From: a bacterium 1xD8-48
Lineage (GTDB): Bacteria > Bacillota > Clostridia > Lachnospirales > Lachnospiraceae
Direction: 5' to 3'
Assembly (NCBI GenBank): GCA_009917455.1
Contig: QZDS01000012.1
Location: 57,976 to 121,975 of the forward strand
Length of the DNA stretch: 64,000 nucleotides
Part shown: positions 1-8,606 of the stretch, piece after piece
Layout of the letters: each line of letters opens with the position of its first letter
Position numbering within the stretch: position 1 is the first letter of the stretch
Made by a program: the position numbers and the translations under genes
The notes under the pieces: generated by a model
Databases searched by the model: none
What the model saw: the letters and a program-made list of their open reading frames with translations, nothing else
What the model was told of the DNA's origin: nothing

Positions 1-168
1 GATAAAGCCATGATGGAGGCCGGTATACGGCGGGAGAACCGCAAGGAGTATGTAGATGAAATTGCCGCCGTTCTTATTTTGCAGGGTTTTCTTGATATGC
101 GGAAGAACACCGTGCAGCAGGATTCTTCTGAGGCTTTGCAGCGGGAAGAGCCTTCTGAAAAAGAGTAG
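1..168 (+). CDS. ruvX: C-terminal end of RuvX/YqgF Holliday junction resolvase-like protein (partial)
   Basis: Frame 1 is open from the window edge to a TAG at 166-168, giving 55 residues. The stretch reading DEIAAVLILQGFLD matches the conserved end of RuvX (YqgF), where an Asp and a run of small hydrophobic residues precede the last helix. It is followed by a charged tail of about 20 residues. RuvX is an RNase H-fold nuclease implicated in 16S rRNA 5' end processing and Holliday junction resolution. The DUF1292 gene that follows is its usual neighbour in Firmicutes, which supports the call. The start lies outside the window. Confidence 0.7.
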   Translation, partial: DKAMMEAGIRRENRKEYVDEIAAVLILQGFLDMRKNTVQQDSSEALQREEPSEKE

Positions 169-198
169 CAGGCGAATTATAAACAGGGAGAATTTTAA

Positions 199-453
199 GT
201 GGAAAAGATTAAATTTACGCTGGACACACAGGAGAGCGTGGAGTTTTATGTTTTAGAACAGACGAAGCTGGGGGGCAGCCAGTATATTCTGGTAACGGAT
301 ACCCAGGAAGGAGACGGGGAAGCCCTCATATTGAAAGAGGTTTCAGCACAGGGCTTAAGGGAAAGCGTCTATGAGACAGTGGAGGATGACACGGAGCTGG
401 AAGCGGTAGCCGCCGTGTTCGAGAATCTGCTTGAGGACATTGAACTCACGTAA
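199..453 (+). CDS. DUF1292 (YrzB-like) protein
   Basis: This is an 84-residue acidic protein starting at GTG 199, 31 bases after the ruvX stop, behind a GGGAG-type ribosome binding site. It has the compact alternating strand pattern of DUF1292 (B. subtilis YrzB), with YILVTDTQEGDGEALILKE as the core, and ends in an acidic helix. No biochemical function is established for the family. It usually lies in an ireB-ruvX-DUF1292 cluster, and the first two-gene spacing here fits. Length is typical. Confidence 0.8.
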   Translation: MEKIKFTLDTQESVEFYVLEQTKLGGSQYILVTDTQEGDGEALILKEVSAQGLRESVYETVEDDTELEAVAAVFENLLEDIELT

Positions 454-534
454 ATTTTGCGGCCGGAGTAATTTAATGTTGCCGGGGATGGAAATGCCGG
501 AACATAGAATATAAAAGATACGGAGGTATATTAT

Positions 535-2214
535 TTGAAAAAAATTGAACAGAGAAGCGGCTCGGGGCTTAAGATTATTCCGCTTGGAGGCCTTGAGCAG
601 ATTGGTATGAACATTACTGCCTTTGAATACGAAGACAGTATTGTTGTTGTAGACTGCGGTCTTTCTTTTCCGGAGGATGACATGCTCGGAATTGATTTGG
701 TCATCCCGGATGTAACTTATCTGAAAAACAACATTGAGAAGGTAAAGGGATTTGTGATTACCCATGGGCACGAAGACCACATCGGCGCGCTGCCTTATGT
801 GCTCCGCGATATCAACGTACCCATTTATGCCACCAAGCTTACTATGGGGATTATCGAGAATAAGCTCAAGGAGCACAACCTGACAAATAATACCAGGCGC
901 AAGGTGGTAAAATTCGGGCAGTCTATTAATCTGGGGCAGTTCCGCATAGAGTTTATCAGAACCAACCACAGTATTGTGGACGCGGCGGCGCTGGCGATTT
1001 ATTCCCCGGCGGGCGTGGTGGTGAATACGGGAGACTTTAAGGTGGACTATACGCCGGTGTTCGGCGACGCCATTGATTTGCAGCGTTTTGCGGAAATCGG
1101 CAAAAAAGGTGTTCTGGCGCTCATGTGCGACTCCACCAATGCGGAGAGGGCAGGCTTTACTCCCTCAGAGCGTACGGTTGGAAAAACCTTTGACAATATT
1201 TTCCAGGAGCACAAAAATACACGTATTATTATTGCAACCTTTGCCTCAAATGTGGACAGGGTGCGGCAGATTATCAATTCCGCTTACAAATTTGGCCGTA
1301 AGGTGGTGGTAGAAGGCCGCAGCATGGTAAATATTATCGAGACGGCCACTACCCTGGGATATCTGGAAATTCCCGACAATACATTGATTGACACGGAGCT
1401 GTTAAAGAATTATCCTGATGAGAAGACGGTGATTATCACGACGGGAAGCCAGGGAGAAAGCATGGCGGCCCTTAGCCGTATGGCGGAGGATAACCACAGA
1501 AAAATTTCTATAGGCCCCGGCGATACGGTTATTTTTTCCTCCCACCCGATTCCGGGAAATGAAAAGGCGGTAACCAATGTGATTAATGAGCTGCTCCTTA
1601 AGGGCGCCGATGTTATTTTTCAGGACGTGCATGTTTCAGGACATGCCTGTCAGGAGGAAATCAAGCTGATTTATTCACTGGTGCGCCCTAAGTATGCGAT
1701 TCCCATCCACGGGGAGTACAAACACTTAAAGGCGCAGGCCAAGATTGTGGAAGAACTTGGAATTGCAAAGGAAAATATTTTTATTCTGCATTCAGGCGAG
1801 GTGCTGGAGCTTACGGAGGAAAAGGCGCAGGTTACCGGAAGGGTGCCGGTAGGCGATATTCTGGTGGACGGGCTTGGCGTGGGCGATGTGGGAAATATTG
1901 TGCTTCGCGACAGGCAGCATCTGGCTGAGGATGGCATTTTGATTGTGGTTCTCGGGTTAAGCAGCGCTACGGACGAGCTGGTAAGCGGCCCGGATATTGT
2001 TTCCAGAGGCTTCGTCTATGTCCGGGAATCCGATGAGCTGATGGAGGAAGCCCGGGCGGTGGTAAACGAGGCGGTGGAAGGCTGCCTTAGCAGAGGGATT
2101 TCCGACTGGGGCAAACTTAAGAGTTCCATCAAGGATGCTTTAGGCGAATTTGTATGGAGAAAGACGAAGAGACGGCCGATGATACTTCCTATTATAATGG
2201 AGGTGGAGATTTAA
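535..2214 (+). CDS. rnj: Ribonuclease J
   Basis: RNase J is a metallo-beta-lactamase/beta-CASP ribonuclease with 5'-3' exonuclease and endonuclease activity in mRNA decay and rRNA maturation. The 559-residue length is normal. The metal motif HGHEDH is at residues 77-82. A further metal-binding His is in the TNHS stretch near residue 144, and the SGHA beta-CASP motif is near residue 368. The C-terminal domain seen in the family is present. The start is TTG at 535, set by an ACGGAGG site 6-7 bases upstream and by the usual MKKI beginning; no better ATG is nearby. Acting in the cytoplasm, it heads a tight run of genes (MltG-like, TrmR, U32) on the same strand. Confidence 0.95.
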   Translation: MKKIEQRSGSGLKIIPLGGLEQIGMNITAFEYEDSIVVVDCGLSFPEDDMLGIDLVIPDVTYLKNNIEKVKGFVITHGHEDHIGALPYVLRDINVPIYATKLTMGIIENKLKEHNLTNNTRRKVVKFGQSINLGQFRIEFIRTNHSIVDAAALAIYSPAGVVVNTGDFKVDYTPVFGDAIDLQRFAEIGKKGVLALMCDSTNAERAGFTPSERTVGKTFDNIFQEHKNTRIIIATFASNVDRVRQIINSAYKFGRKVVVEGRSMVNIIETATTLGYLEIPDNTLIDTELLKNYPDEKTVIITTGSQGESMAALSRMAEDNHRKISIGPGDTVIFSSHPIPGNEKAVTNVINELLLKGADVIFQDVHVSGHACQEEIKLIYSLVRPKYAIPIHGEYKHLKAQAKIVEELGIAKENIFILHSGEVLELTEEKAQVTGRVPVGDILVDGLGVGDVGNIVLRDRQHLAEDGILIVVLGLSSATDELVSGPDIVSRGFVYVRESDELMEEARAVVNEAVEGCLSRGISDWGKLKSSIKDALGEFVWRKTKRRPMILPIIMEVEI

Positions 2215-2250
2215 TCATTTTACCGTTTCGAGGAAAGGCGTGATAGTTTC

Positions 2251-2643
2251 ATGAACGTGAAATATTTAATAATCACAATGTTGGAAACCATAGTGAAAAT
2301 AGTGATTCTTGCGGCGGTTGTGGTCTTTGTTTTCCGCACGTCCACACAGGCGTATGATTTCGGCTACCGGGTGTTTGCGGACGAGCCGATGTCCGTTTCG
2401 GGCGGCAGGACAATCACGGTAGGCATTGCGGAGGACGCCTCGCTTAAGGAAATTGCAAATATGCTGGAGGAAAAGGGGCTGATTGAGGATGCCAATCTGT
2501 TTATTGTGCAGGAATTACTCTCAGCGTACCATGGTAAAATTCTTCCGGGCATTTATGATTTAAGCACGGATATGAAAGCGGAACAGATGCTGGAGATTTT
2601 ATCAACCTCCACCGAGGAGGAGGGGGAAGAGGAAAAAGAGTGA
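2251..2643 (+). CDS. Short MltG/YceG-like membrane protein
   Basis: This 130-residue protein has one N-terminal membrane helix (about residues 10-28) followed by an extracytoplasmic domain. The domain resembles the LysM-like N-terminal part of MltG (YceG): an ISVAxDASLKEIANMLEEKGLI-type segment, then LPGIYDLSTDMKAEQMLEIL. Full MltG is an endolytic transglycosylase of about 350 residues. The catalytic domain with its conserved Glu is absent here, so enzyme activity is unlikely and a wall-binding or regulatory role is only inference. The stop overlaps the next start by 4 bases (GTGA), indicating translational coupling with trmR. Confidence 0.7.
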   Translation: MNVKYLIITMLETIVKIVILAAVVVFVFRTSTQAYDFGYRVFADEPMSVSGGRTITVGIAEDASLKEIANMLEEKGLIEDANLFIVQELLSAYHGKILPGIYDLSTDMKAEQMLEILSTSTEEEGEEEKE

Positions 2644-3281
2644 TTACCGAAGAGAGAACTAAAGTGTTCATTAATTCCTTTGACCCGGGAAACACACCTT
2701 TTTTAAACGAACTGGAGCAGTTTGCATTAAAAACCAATGTGCCAATCATACGGCAGGAGGTACAGAGCCTTTTAAGGCTCTTTCTTGCCATCCAAAAGCC
2801 AGAGAAGATTTTGGAAGTGGGAACGGCGATTGGTTTTTCTGCATTATTAATGAGCGAGTATGGACCAAAGGGTTGCAAGATTACAACCATAGAAAAATAC
2901 GAAAAGAGAATTCCCATTGCCCTGGAGAACTTTAAAAGGGCCGGGAAGGAAAAGGACATCACTCTTCTTGCGGGAGATGCGGCGGAAATTTTGCAAAGCC
3001 TTACAGGGACCTATGATTTTATTTTCATGGATGCGGCAAAGGGGCAGTACATCAATTTTCTTCCCGATATTTTGCGGCTTCTTCGAAAAGGAGGACTTTT
3101 GCTCTCCGACAATGTGCTGCAGGACGGAGATGTGATGGAATCCCGCTTTGCAGTAACAAGGAGGGATCGCACCATCCACAGCCGGATGCGGGAGTATCTT
3201 TACGAGCTGACCCACAATGAGCAGCTTCGGACGGATATTCTTCCCATAGGCGACGGCGTGACGGTGAGTATTAAGATGTAG
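2640..3281 (+). CDS. trmR: Class I SAM O-methyltransferase, TrmR-like (tRNA ho5U34 methyltransferase)
   Basis: This is a 213-residue member of the O-methyltransferase family 3. The SAM-binding glycine motif EVGTAIGFSAL lies near residues 58-70, and the metal/substrate loop FMDAAKGQY is near residue 125. In B. subtilis the homologue YrrM (TrmR) methylates 5-hydroxyuridine at tRNA position 34 to 5-methoxyuridine. It is encoded beside the U32 proteins that make the hydroxyl precursor. The same pairing here (U32 gene 13 bases downstream) makes TrmR more likely than a catechol methyltransferase. The start is GTG 2640, overlapping the upstream stop. No membrane segments are visible. Confidence 0.82.
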   Translation: MITEERTKVFINSFDPGNTPFLNELEQFALKTNVPIIRQEVQSLLRLFLAIQKPEKILEVGTAIGFSALLMSEYGPKGCKITTIEKYEKRIPIALENFKRAGKEKDITLLAGDAAEILQSLTGTYDFIFMDAAKGQYINFLPDILRLLRKGGLLLSDNVLQDGDVMESRFAVTRRDRTIHSRMREYLYELTHNEQLRTDILPIGDGVTVSIKM

Positions 3282-3294
3282 AGGAACTGAAAAT

Positions 3295-4527
3295 ATGAAG
3301 AAACCAGAGCTATTGATACCGGCCAGTTCGCTGGAGGTCTTAAAAACGGCAGTGCTGTTCGGCGCGGACGCCGTATACATAGGAGGAGAGGCTTTCGGCC
3401 TGCGCGCCAAAGCCAAAAACTTTTCCCATGAGGATATGAAAGAGGGAATCGCCTTTGCCCATGCCCGAAACGTGCGGGTGCATGTGACGGCAAACATTCT
3501 GGCGCATAACGGGGATTTGGCGGGAGCCGAAAAATATTTTGAAGAGCTCAGGGAGCTTTCGCCGGACGCGTTGATTATCGCGGATCCGGGAATGTTTATG
3601 CTGGCAAAAAGAATCTGCCCGGAAATTGATATCCACATTTCCACGCAGGCAAACAACACCAATTATATGACCTACCGGTTCTGGCATGAGCTGGGGGCAA
3701 AGCGGGTGGTTTGTGCCCGGGAGCTTTCCCTTAAGGAAATCCGGGAAATCCGGGAGAATATACCGGCGGATATGGAGATGGAGAGCTTTATCCACGGCTC
3801 CATGTGCATTTCCTATTCGGGGAGATGCCTGCTCAGCAGCTTTCTGGCGGGGAGGGATGCAAATCAGGGGGCGTGTACTCATCCTTGCCGCTGGAAGTAC
3901 GCGGTGATGGAGGAAAGCCGTCCCGGAGAATATTTTCCGGTCTACGAAAATGAGAGGGGAACCTATATTTTCAACTCAAAGGACTTGTGCATGATAGAGC
4001 ATATTCCGGAATTGATTGCCGCCGGAATCGACAGCTTTAAGATAGAAGGAAGAATGAAGACGGCGCTTTATGTGGCGGCTGTGGCGAGAACCTATCGGAG
4101 GGCCATCGACGACTATCTGGAGTCGGAAGAAAAATACCGCGCGAATATGGACTGGTATAAGGAAGAAATAGCAAAGAGCGTTCACAGGCAGTTCACCACG
4201 GGTTTTTATTTCGGAAAGCCGGACGAAAACACGCAGATTTATAACAGCAGCACTTATGTAAACGAATATGTTTATCTGGGAATTATCGAGGAGGTATCGA
4301 AGGAGCGGGGCGCCAGAATTGAGCAGAAAAACAAGTTCTGCACAGGCGATGAGATAGAGATTATGAAGCCGGACGGGCAGAATATAGCGGTAAGGGTGCT
4401 TTCGCTTACCACGCAGGAGGGTGAAGAAGTGGAGAGCGCGCCGCACCCGAGGCAGGCGCTGTGGGTGAAGCTGAGCCGCCCGGGAGAGAAGTTCGATTTG
4501 CTCAGAGTAAAAAAGAAAACGCAGTAA
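3295..4527 (+). CDS. Peptidase U32 family protein, TrhP-like tRNA hydroxylation factor
   Basis: This 410-residue U32 protein carries the family signature around ESFIHGSMCISYSGRCLLS, with further conserved cysteines in the QGACTHPCRW segment. The cysteines fit an iron-sulfur cluster. Members of this family (B. subtilis YrrN/YrrO, now TrhP1/TrhP2) act in prephenate-dependent formation of 5-hydroxyuridine at tRNA position 34; other members modify 23S rRNA (RlhA). Adjacency to trmR supports the tRNA role. The C-terminal beta-rich domain (about residues 320-405) is present. The start ATG 3295 sits behind GAGGAACTGAAAAT. A weak hairpin follows the gene. Confidence 0.82.
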   Translation: MKKPELLIPASSLEVLKTAVLFGADAVYIGGEAFGLRAKAKNFSHEDMKEGIAFAHARNVRVHVTANILAHNGDLAGAEKYFEELRELSPDALIIADPGMFMLAKRICPEIDIHISTQANNTNYMTYRFWHELGAKRVVCARELSLKEIREIRENIPADMEMESFIHGSMCISYSGRCLLSSFLAGRDANQGACTHPCRWKYAVMEESRPGEYFPVYENERGTYIFNSKDLCMIEHIPELIAAGIDSFKIEGRMKTALYVAAVARTYRRAIDDYLESEEKYRANMDWYKEEIAKSVHRQFTTGFYFGKPDENTQIYNSSTYVNEYVYLGIIEEVSKERGARIEQKNKFCTGDEIEIMKPDGQNIAVRVLSLTTQEGEEVESAPHPRQALWVKLSRPGEKFDLLRVKKKTQ

Positions 4528-4532
4528 TTCAG

Positions 4533-4565
4533 GCAGGTCTGCATGTACAGGTGCGGGCCTGCTTT
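4533..4565 (+). terminator. Hairpin after the U32 gene, weak intrinsic terminator
   Basis: An 11-pair stem (two G-T wobbles) from GCAGGTCTGCA to TGCGGGCCTGC encloses an 8-base loop, followed by only three T residues. It lies 6 bases after the U32 stop and upstream of the glnN promoter. It probably ends most of the RNase J-U32 transcript, but the short T tract suggests incomplete termination. Confidence 0.5.
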
Positions 4566-4600
4566 AGGTCTGTGCAGAAAGAAAAAATGAAAAACAGGTA

Positions 4601-4629
4601 TTGCAATTTTGGCGGATATCGTGTACTTT
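4601..4629 (+). promoter_or_regulatory. Candidate promoter of glutamine synthetase gene
   Basis: TTGCAA at 4601-4606, a 17-base spacer and TACTTT at 4624-4629 form a reasonable sigma-A promoter about 40 bases upstream of the glnN start. The -10 box is imperfect. No clear GlnR-type palindrome is visible beside it. Confidence 0.45.
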
Positions 4630-4669
4630 TAGGTGTTGAAAGAAAGTCTAAACAGAGATGAGGAATATT

Positions 4670-6784
4670 ATGGAAAAAATTAATGTGGAAGAGATATTTG
4701 CCAGCAGGGTTTTTACACGCTCGACGATGCGGGAGCGGCTTCCAGGAGAGGTTTACAGGGAAGTGCTTCGGGTAATGGATAAGGGCGGCGAGCTTTCGCC
4801 GGCTGCCGCGGATGTGGTGGCAAAGGCGATGAAGGACTGGGCGGTGGAGAACGGCGCGACGCACTATACGCACTGGTTTCAGCCGCTTACCGGAATTACG
4901 GCGGAAAAGCACGATTCATTTGTTTCCCACCCGGACGTGAGCGGGAAGATGATTATGGATTTTTCGGGGAGAGAACTGATTAAGGGGGAACCGGATGCCT
5001 CTTCTTTTCCCTCGGGGGGACTTCGCGCCACATTTGAGGCGAGGGGGTACACGGCATGGGACATCACATCGCCGGCCTTTTTAAAGGAGGACGCGACCGG
5101 GGTGATTCTCTGCATTCCCACCGCGTTTTGTTCCTACAATGGGGAGGCTTTGGACAAAAAAACGCCGTTGCTCCGTTCCATGGAGGCCATCAGCCATCAG
5201 GCAGTTCGTATTGCAAGGCTTTTTGACAATAAGGGCGCCCAGGCGGAAAAGGTGGAGCCCAGCGTGGGGCCGGAGCAGGAGTATTTTCTGATAGACAGGG
5301 AAAAGTATCTGAAAAGGCCTGACCTTATTTATGCGGGGCGGACGCTGTTCGGCGCGCAGGCGCCTAAGGGGCAGGAGATGGAAGACCATTATTTCGGAAC
5401 CATCAGAGAGCGTGTGGGCGCTTATATGAAGGATTTGAATATAGAGCTCTGGAAGCTGGGCGTTACCTCCAAGACCCAGCACAACGAAGTGGCTCCGGCG
5501 CAGCACGAGTTGGCGACAATTTACGAGACGGCCAATATTGCAGTTGACCATAACCAGCTTGTGATGGAAACCATGAAGAAGGTAGCGGGGCGGCACGGTC
5601 TGACCTGTCTGCTCCATGAAAAGCCCTTCGAAGGCGTGAACGGCTCCGGGAAACATAACAACTGGTCTCTGACCACGGATAACGGCGTAAATCTGCTTGA
5701 CCCGGGAGATACGCCCAATGAAAATATCCAGTTTCTGCTGGTACTGGCGTGTATCATCAAGGCCGTTGACATTCACGCGGATTTGCTGCGTCAGAGCGCT
5801 TCCGACGTGGGAAATGACCACAGGCTTGGAGCAAACGAGGCGCCTCCGGCGATTATTTCCGTTTTCCTTGGGGAACAGCTTGAAGATGTGGTAAAGCAGC
5901 TTGTGGAAACGGGAGAAGCCGCCCGCTGTCTGGAAGGCGGCGTACTGGAAACCGGCGTTTCCACTCTGCCCGATTTTGAAAAGGACGCCACGGACAGAAA
6001 CAGAACCTCGCCCTTTGCGTTTACCGGAAATAAGTTTGAATTTCGTATGGTAGGCTCCGCAGATTCCATTGCAAGTCCCAATACTATCTTAAACGCCATT
6101 ACTGCCGAGGCGTTCTGCGAGGCGGCGGATATTCTGGAAAAGGCGGAGGACTTCGATTTGGCGGTGCATGACCTGATTAAGGAATATTTGTCGGAGCACC
6201 AGAGAATTATCTTTAACGGCAACGGCTATTCCGAGGAGTGGGTGGCGGAGGCAGAAAGAAGGGGGCTTCCCAATATCAAATCCATGCTTGAGGCTGTGGA
6301 TACGCTAGTTACGGATAAGTCAGTAAAGCTTTTTGAAAAGTTCGGTATTTTTACAAGGGCGGAGCTGGAATCCCGTGCGGAGATTCTCTACGAAACCTAT
6401 GCGAAAACCATTAATATTGAAGCGCTGACCATGATTGAAATGGCGTCGAAGCAGATTATTCCGGCGGTTATCAGCTATACTAGGACGCTTGCCGAGACGA
6501 TTATCGCTGTGAGAGAAGCGGGGGCGGACGCGTCCGCCCAGACAGAACTCTTGCAGGCCGTTTCCGAAAAGCTGTCGGCCATGAAGTCCGCTCTTGAAAG
6601 ACTGAAAGAAGCGGAGGCGGAGGCAGGAGAAATAAAGGATGCCAGAGAGCAGGCGTTTTACTACAAGGACGTGGTTAAAGTAATTATGGATGAGCTGCGT
6701 AGGCCGGCGGACGAGGCGGAGATGCTGGTGGATAAGAAGGTGTGGCCGATTCCCACTTACGGGGATTTGATTTTTGAGTTATAA
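4670..6784 (+). CDS. glnN: Glutamine synthetase type III
   Basis: This enzyme makes glutamine from glutamate, ammonia and ATP in the cytoplasm. The 704-residue length from ATG 4670 is typical of GSIII and much longer than GSI (about 450). Visible are the N-terminal GSIII domain, the [14 protein letters not shown] glutamate/metal region, [15 protein letters not shown], and the ATP-site run [14 protein letters not shown] long helical C-terminal tail reads [22 protein letters not shown] prefer 4670 over ATG 4658 because GATGAGG lies 6 bases before it and [10 protein letters not shown] is the usual family start. It stands alone behind its own promoter, with a bidirectional terminator after it. 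Confidence 0.95.
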   Translation: MEKINVEEIFASRVFTRSTMRERLPGEVYREVLRVMDKGGELSPAAADVVAKAMKDWAVENGATHYTHWFQPLTGITAEKHDSFVSHPDVSGKMIMDFSGRELIKGEPDASSFPSGGLRATFEARGYTAWDITSPAFLKEDATGVILCIPTAFCSYNGEALDKKTPLLRSMEAISHQAVRIARLFDNKGAQAEKVEPSVGPEQEYFLIDREKYLKRPDLIYAGRTLFGAQAPKGQEMEDHYFGTIRERVGAYMKDLNIELWKLGVTSKTQHNEVAPAQHELATIYETANIAVDHNQLVMETMKKVAGRHGLTCLLHEKPFEGVNGSGKHNNWSLTTDNGVNLLDPGDTPNENIQFLLVLACIIKAVDIHADLLRQSASDVGNDHRLGANEAPPAIISVFLGEQLEDVVKQLVETGEAARCLEGGVLETGVSTLPDFEKDATDRNRTSPFAFTGNKFEFRMVGSADSIASPNTILNAITAEAFCEAADILEKAEDFDLAVHDLIKEYLSEHQRIIFNGNGYSEEWVAEAERRGLPNIKSMLEAVDTLVTDKSVKLFEKFGIFTRAELESRAEILYETYAKTINIEALTMIEMASKQIIPAVISYTRTLAETIIAVREAGADASAQTELLQAVSEKLSAMKSALERLKEAEAEAGEIKDAREQAFYYKDVVKVIMDELRRPADEAEMLVDKKVWPIPTYGDLIFEL

Positions 6785-6830
6785 GGGATTAGCAGGTGGG
6801 CACTCCCGCCTGACGCATTGTTTACACATA

Positions 6831-6864
6831 AAAAACGGCTGACCTTTTCGGTCAGCTGTTTTGT
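6831..6864. terminator. Bidirectional terminator between convergent glnN and the cysteine-peptidase gene
   Basis: A 13-pair stem, AAAACGGCTGACC with GGTCAGCTGTTTT (one G-T), has a loop of TTTTC. A-rich and T-rich flanks on both sides allow termination in both directions, as expected between converging genes. Confidence 0.85.
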
Positions 6865-6892
6865 TACCATAAAGGTGTGGGGCAAAGCCTGG

Positions 6893-7573
6893 CTATTCAA
6901 CCTTCACTTCCAGATATCCCTGCAGCTTACTCATATCGTATTCTGTAATGATGCCAAGGTTGGGGTCGTAGAATTTGCCGTCATAATATACCAGATAGTG
7001 GCAGTAAAGACCCATTTTTTCCATCAGGATACAACACTTGGGAAGGGTTGCGTCCCTGCCCTCCGTGTACATGATAATATCGCTGTGGTCGATGCCGTAA
7101 TAGTTGAGGGCGGAAATTACACGGCCCATGGTTCCCTGCCACTCCCGGCAGTCCATAACGCTCATTACCTCTGCAATGGTTACGTTTGCCAGCATGGCGA
7201 CACAGGTCTGCCCGCAGATGCCGTCTTCCGGCTGAATAATAATGTCGATACCGTCAATTTTGCGGATAGGGTTGTCGAAGCTGTAGGGGCTATTCCGGTT
7301 CATCTGAATCAGGCTCCCGGTTACGTGCAGCAGAAGCTTGTGCTCCTTGTCAGTGTCAACATGGGAAACGTCTTCTTCCTGCAAATGGATTTTGTAATTG
7401 CCCTTCTTACCTTTCTCCTCAGGTATAAGCTCACATTCAATAATCTTGTTGTCAAGAACCAGTTCGGCATCGATTACGTCGCGCTGTTTGCAGACTTCCC
7501 ATACATTAAAGGGAATGCGGATGGTGTAAAGGTCGTCCGTTTTTTCGATTTTGCCATTAAAAAAATACCTCAT
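6893..7573 (-). CDS. DUF1905-like domain fused to C39/papain-like cysteine peptidase domain
   Basis: This 226-residue cytoplasmic protein has two parts. Residues 1-88 resemble DUF1905, a small beta barrel beginning YFFNGKIEK with IPFNVWEV. Residues about 110-226 resemble a C39-like cysteine peptidase: Gln114 (oxyanion), Cys120 in the ICGQTC motif, His192 in CHYLVYYDGK and Asp203 in FYDP. No signal peptide or membrane segment is present, so it differs from bacteriocin-exporting C39 proteins. The start is set by AGGAGG 9-10 bases upstream. Substrate and pathway are unknown, and neighbours give no clue. The domain calls are by motif only. Confidence 0.6.
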   Translation of the reverse strand: MRYFFNGKIEKTDDLYTIRIPFNVWEVCKQRDVIDAELVLDNKIIECELIPEEKGKKGNYKIHLQEEDVSHVDTDKEHKLLLHVTGSLIQMNRNSPYSFDNPIRKIDGIDIIIQPEDGICGQTCVAMLANVTIAEVMSVMDCREWQGTMGRVISALNYYGIDHSDIIMYTEGRDATLPKCCILMEKMGLYCHYLVYYDGKFYDPNLGIITEYDMSKLQGYLEVKVE

Positions 7574-7786
7574 TTAAAATAACCTCCTATGCAGCAATAC
7601 ATTTATAATTACTTCTATATTGTTTCACAAATCAAAGATAACAGATTTTTCTGAAATTGAAAACAATTTTTTTGACAAAAGGGAAAGAAGTATCAAAAAA
7701 AATACAGCTTGATAAAAAAGTAACAAATTTCGCAAAAATTATCTAAAAAATTAAACAATATATATGTAAAAAATTTGATTTAATAC

Positions 7787-7815
7787 TTGCAAAACGTGGG
7801 ATAATCATGTATAAT
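7787..7815 (+). promoter_or_regulatory. Promoter of tRNA-Gln gene
   Basis: TTGCAA (7787-7792), a 17-base spacer and a perfect TATAAT (7810-7815) lie 19 bases upstream of the tRNA 5' end. The preceding 200 bases (7590-7786) are very AT-rich and hold no gene I can support. Confidence 0.8.
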
Positions 7816-7834
7816 ACCAAAAGTAATTAAACAT

Positions 7835-7906
7835 TGGGCTATCGCCAAACGGTAAGGCAACGGACTCTGACTCCGTCATTTCAAGGTTCGAATCCTTGTA
7901 GCCCAG
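7835..7906 (+). tRNA. tRNA-Gln, anticodon CTG
   Basis: The cloverleaf is clear. The acceptor TGGGCTA pairs with TAGCCCA (discriminator G). The D arm contains AAACGGTAAGG, the anticodon stem ACGGA/TCCGT closes loop CTCTGAC giving CTG, and the T arm holds GGTTCGAATCC. CCA is not encoded. It reads CAG glutamine codons. It stands alone between its promoter and a strong terminator. Confidence 0.95.
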
Positions 7907-7914
7907 CGAATGTG

Positions 7915-7945
7915 ACCCGGTGAATTTATTTCACCGGGTTTTCTT
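7915..7945 (+). terminator. Terminator of tRNA-Gln
   Basis: The stem ACCCGGTGAA/TTCACCGGGT is followed by TTTTCTT, nine bases after the tRNA 3' end. Confidence 0.88.
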
Positions 7946-8023
7946 ATGCCCGAAAATACAGTGTTTATGCGGGTTTCACGGGATTTAGTCGATTTAAAGC
8001 AGAAAATTTACAGGAGGTGGATT

Positions 8024-8189
8024 ATGGAATTAAGTAATTTGGATAAGCTGCGTCAGGCAGTGGAATTTATAAACGGGCTAACCGGTAAGAAGCTGGAAAC
8101 GTCCGGTATGGATGTGCGGCAGGGCCTTGCGGTGAAATGCTTGCATTGCATTGGATGACTTGCAAAAAAGCATTTTATGGTACAAATGA
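8024..8189 (+). pseudogene. Short frameshifted gene of unknown function
   Basis: ATG 8024 has an excellent ribosome binding site (AGGAGGTGG, 8012-8020), yet the frame stops after 44 residues at 8158. Around 8145-8160 a one-base shift gives the continuation ALDDLQKSILWYK ending at 8189. That reads as a natural helix after AVKCLH, so a single-base insertion in the GCATTGCATT stretch probably broke a roughly 55-residue gene. It could instead be a genuine 44-residue protein. I do not recognise the family with certainty. It lies between tRNA-Gln and another decayed fragment. Confidence 0.4.
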
Positions 8190-8268
8190 CGAAAGCGAAA
8201 TAATAGTAAGGACCCGGACAGGGAAACCCAAAACGGCAAATAATTTGGAACATAGAATGGATACATAG

Positions 8269-8433
8269 GTGATAATAAACGAAGTGTCTGGCGAACACTA
8301 TACAGGGAAGGAACAGATGATATTTTCGCCAAATGAGCATTTCCTCAATCAGCAGGATGGGAATGAAGAAGAGAGGATTTCCGATACGAATTTTAAAATC
8401 GTGGAAAAGGAAACAAAGAAGTACCACTGGTAA
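8269..8433 (+). pseudogene. Fragment resembling a Lachnospiraceae Rpn/PD-(D/E)XK-type protein
   Basis: The 55-codon open stretch reads INEVSGEHYTGKEQMIFSPN and later NQQDGNEEERISDTNFKIV. From memory this resembles an internal part of a large Lachnospiraceae family annotated as Rpn-like or transposase-associated nucleases, normally 250-350 residues long. No suitable start with a ribosome site, no upstream or downstream continuation and no catalytic residues are present, so it would be a relic. The identification is from recall and unverified. Confidence 0.35.
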
Positions 8434-8471
8434 TGTCAGAGCAGGTATACGTCAGATGTAAATGTTAAGAA

Positions 8472-8512
8472 CCTCCGAGCCAGACAAGCAACATAATTGC
8501 ATGTCTGGGAGG
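8472..8512. other. Long imperfect hairpin in decayed intergenic region
   Basis: CCTC pairs with GAGG, CCAGACA with TGTCTGG, and inside them GCAA with TTGC around CATAA. Together they form one extended imperfect hairpin in the stretch 8434-8606, which has no gene. There is no T tract, so it is not a standard terminator. It may be a mobile-element or group II intron remnant, or a folded RNA. Confidence 0.35.
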
Positions 8513-8606
8513 AAGCCGGATGTTGTCAAGGCCTGCCACAATGCTTTTAGTTGAAAAACAAGTTAATCCATCATGGTAAAACATAAGTGATGCCCTGAGC
8601 CTTGCC

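Noticed and set aside
2847..3662. Minus-strand open frame of 271 codons
   Set aside because: It overlaps trmR and the U32 gene on the opposite strand without a start signal or recognisable motif.
6818..7582. Plus-strand open frame of 254 codons
   Set aside because: It lies opposite the cysteine-peptidase gene, crosses the terminator and has no ribosome site. The minus-strand protein has clear motifs and AGGAGG.
8024..8433. A complete toxin-antitoxin pair downstream of tRNA-Gln
   Set aside because: Neither short frame matches a toxin or antitoxin fold. The first is better explained as frameshifted and the second as an internal fragment of a longer protein.
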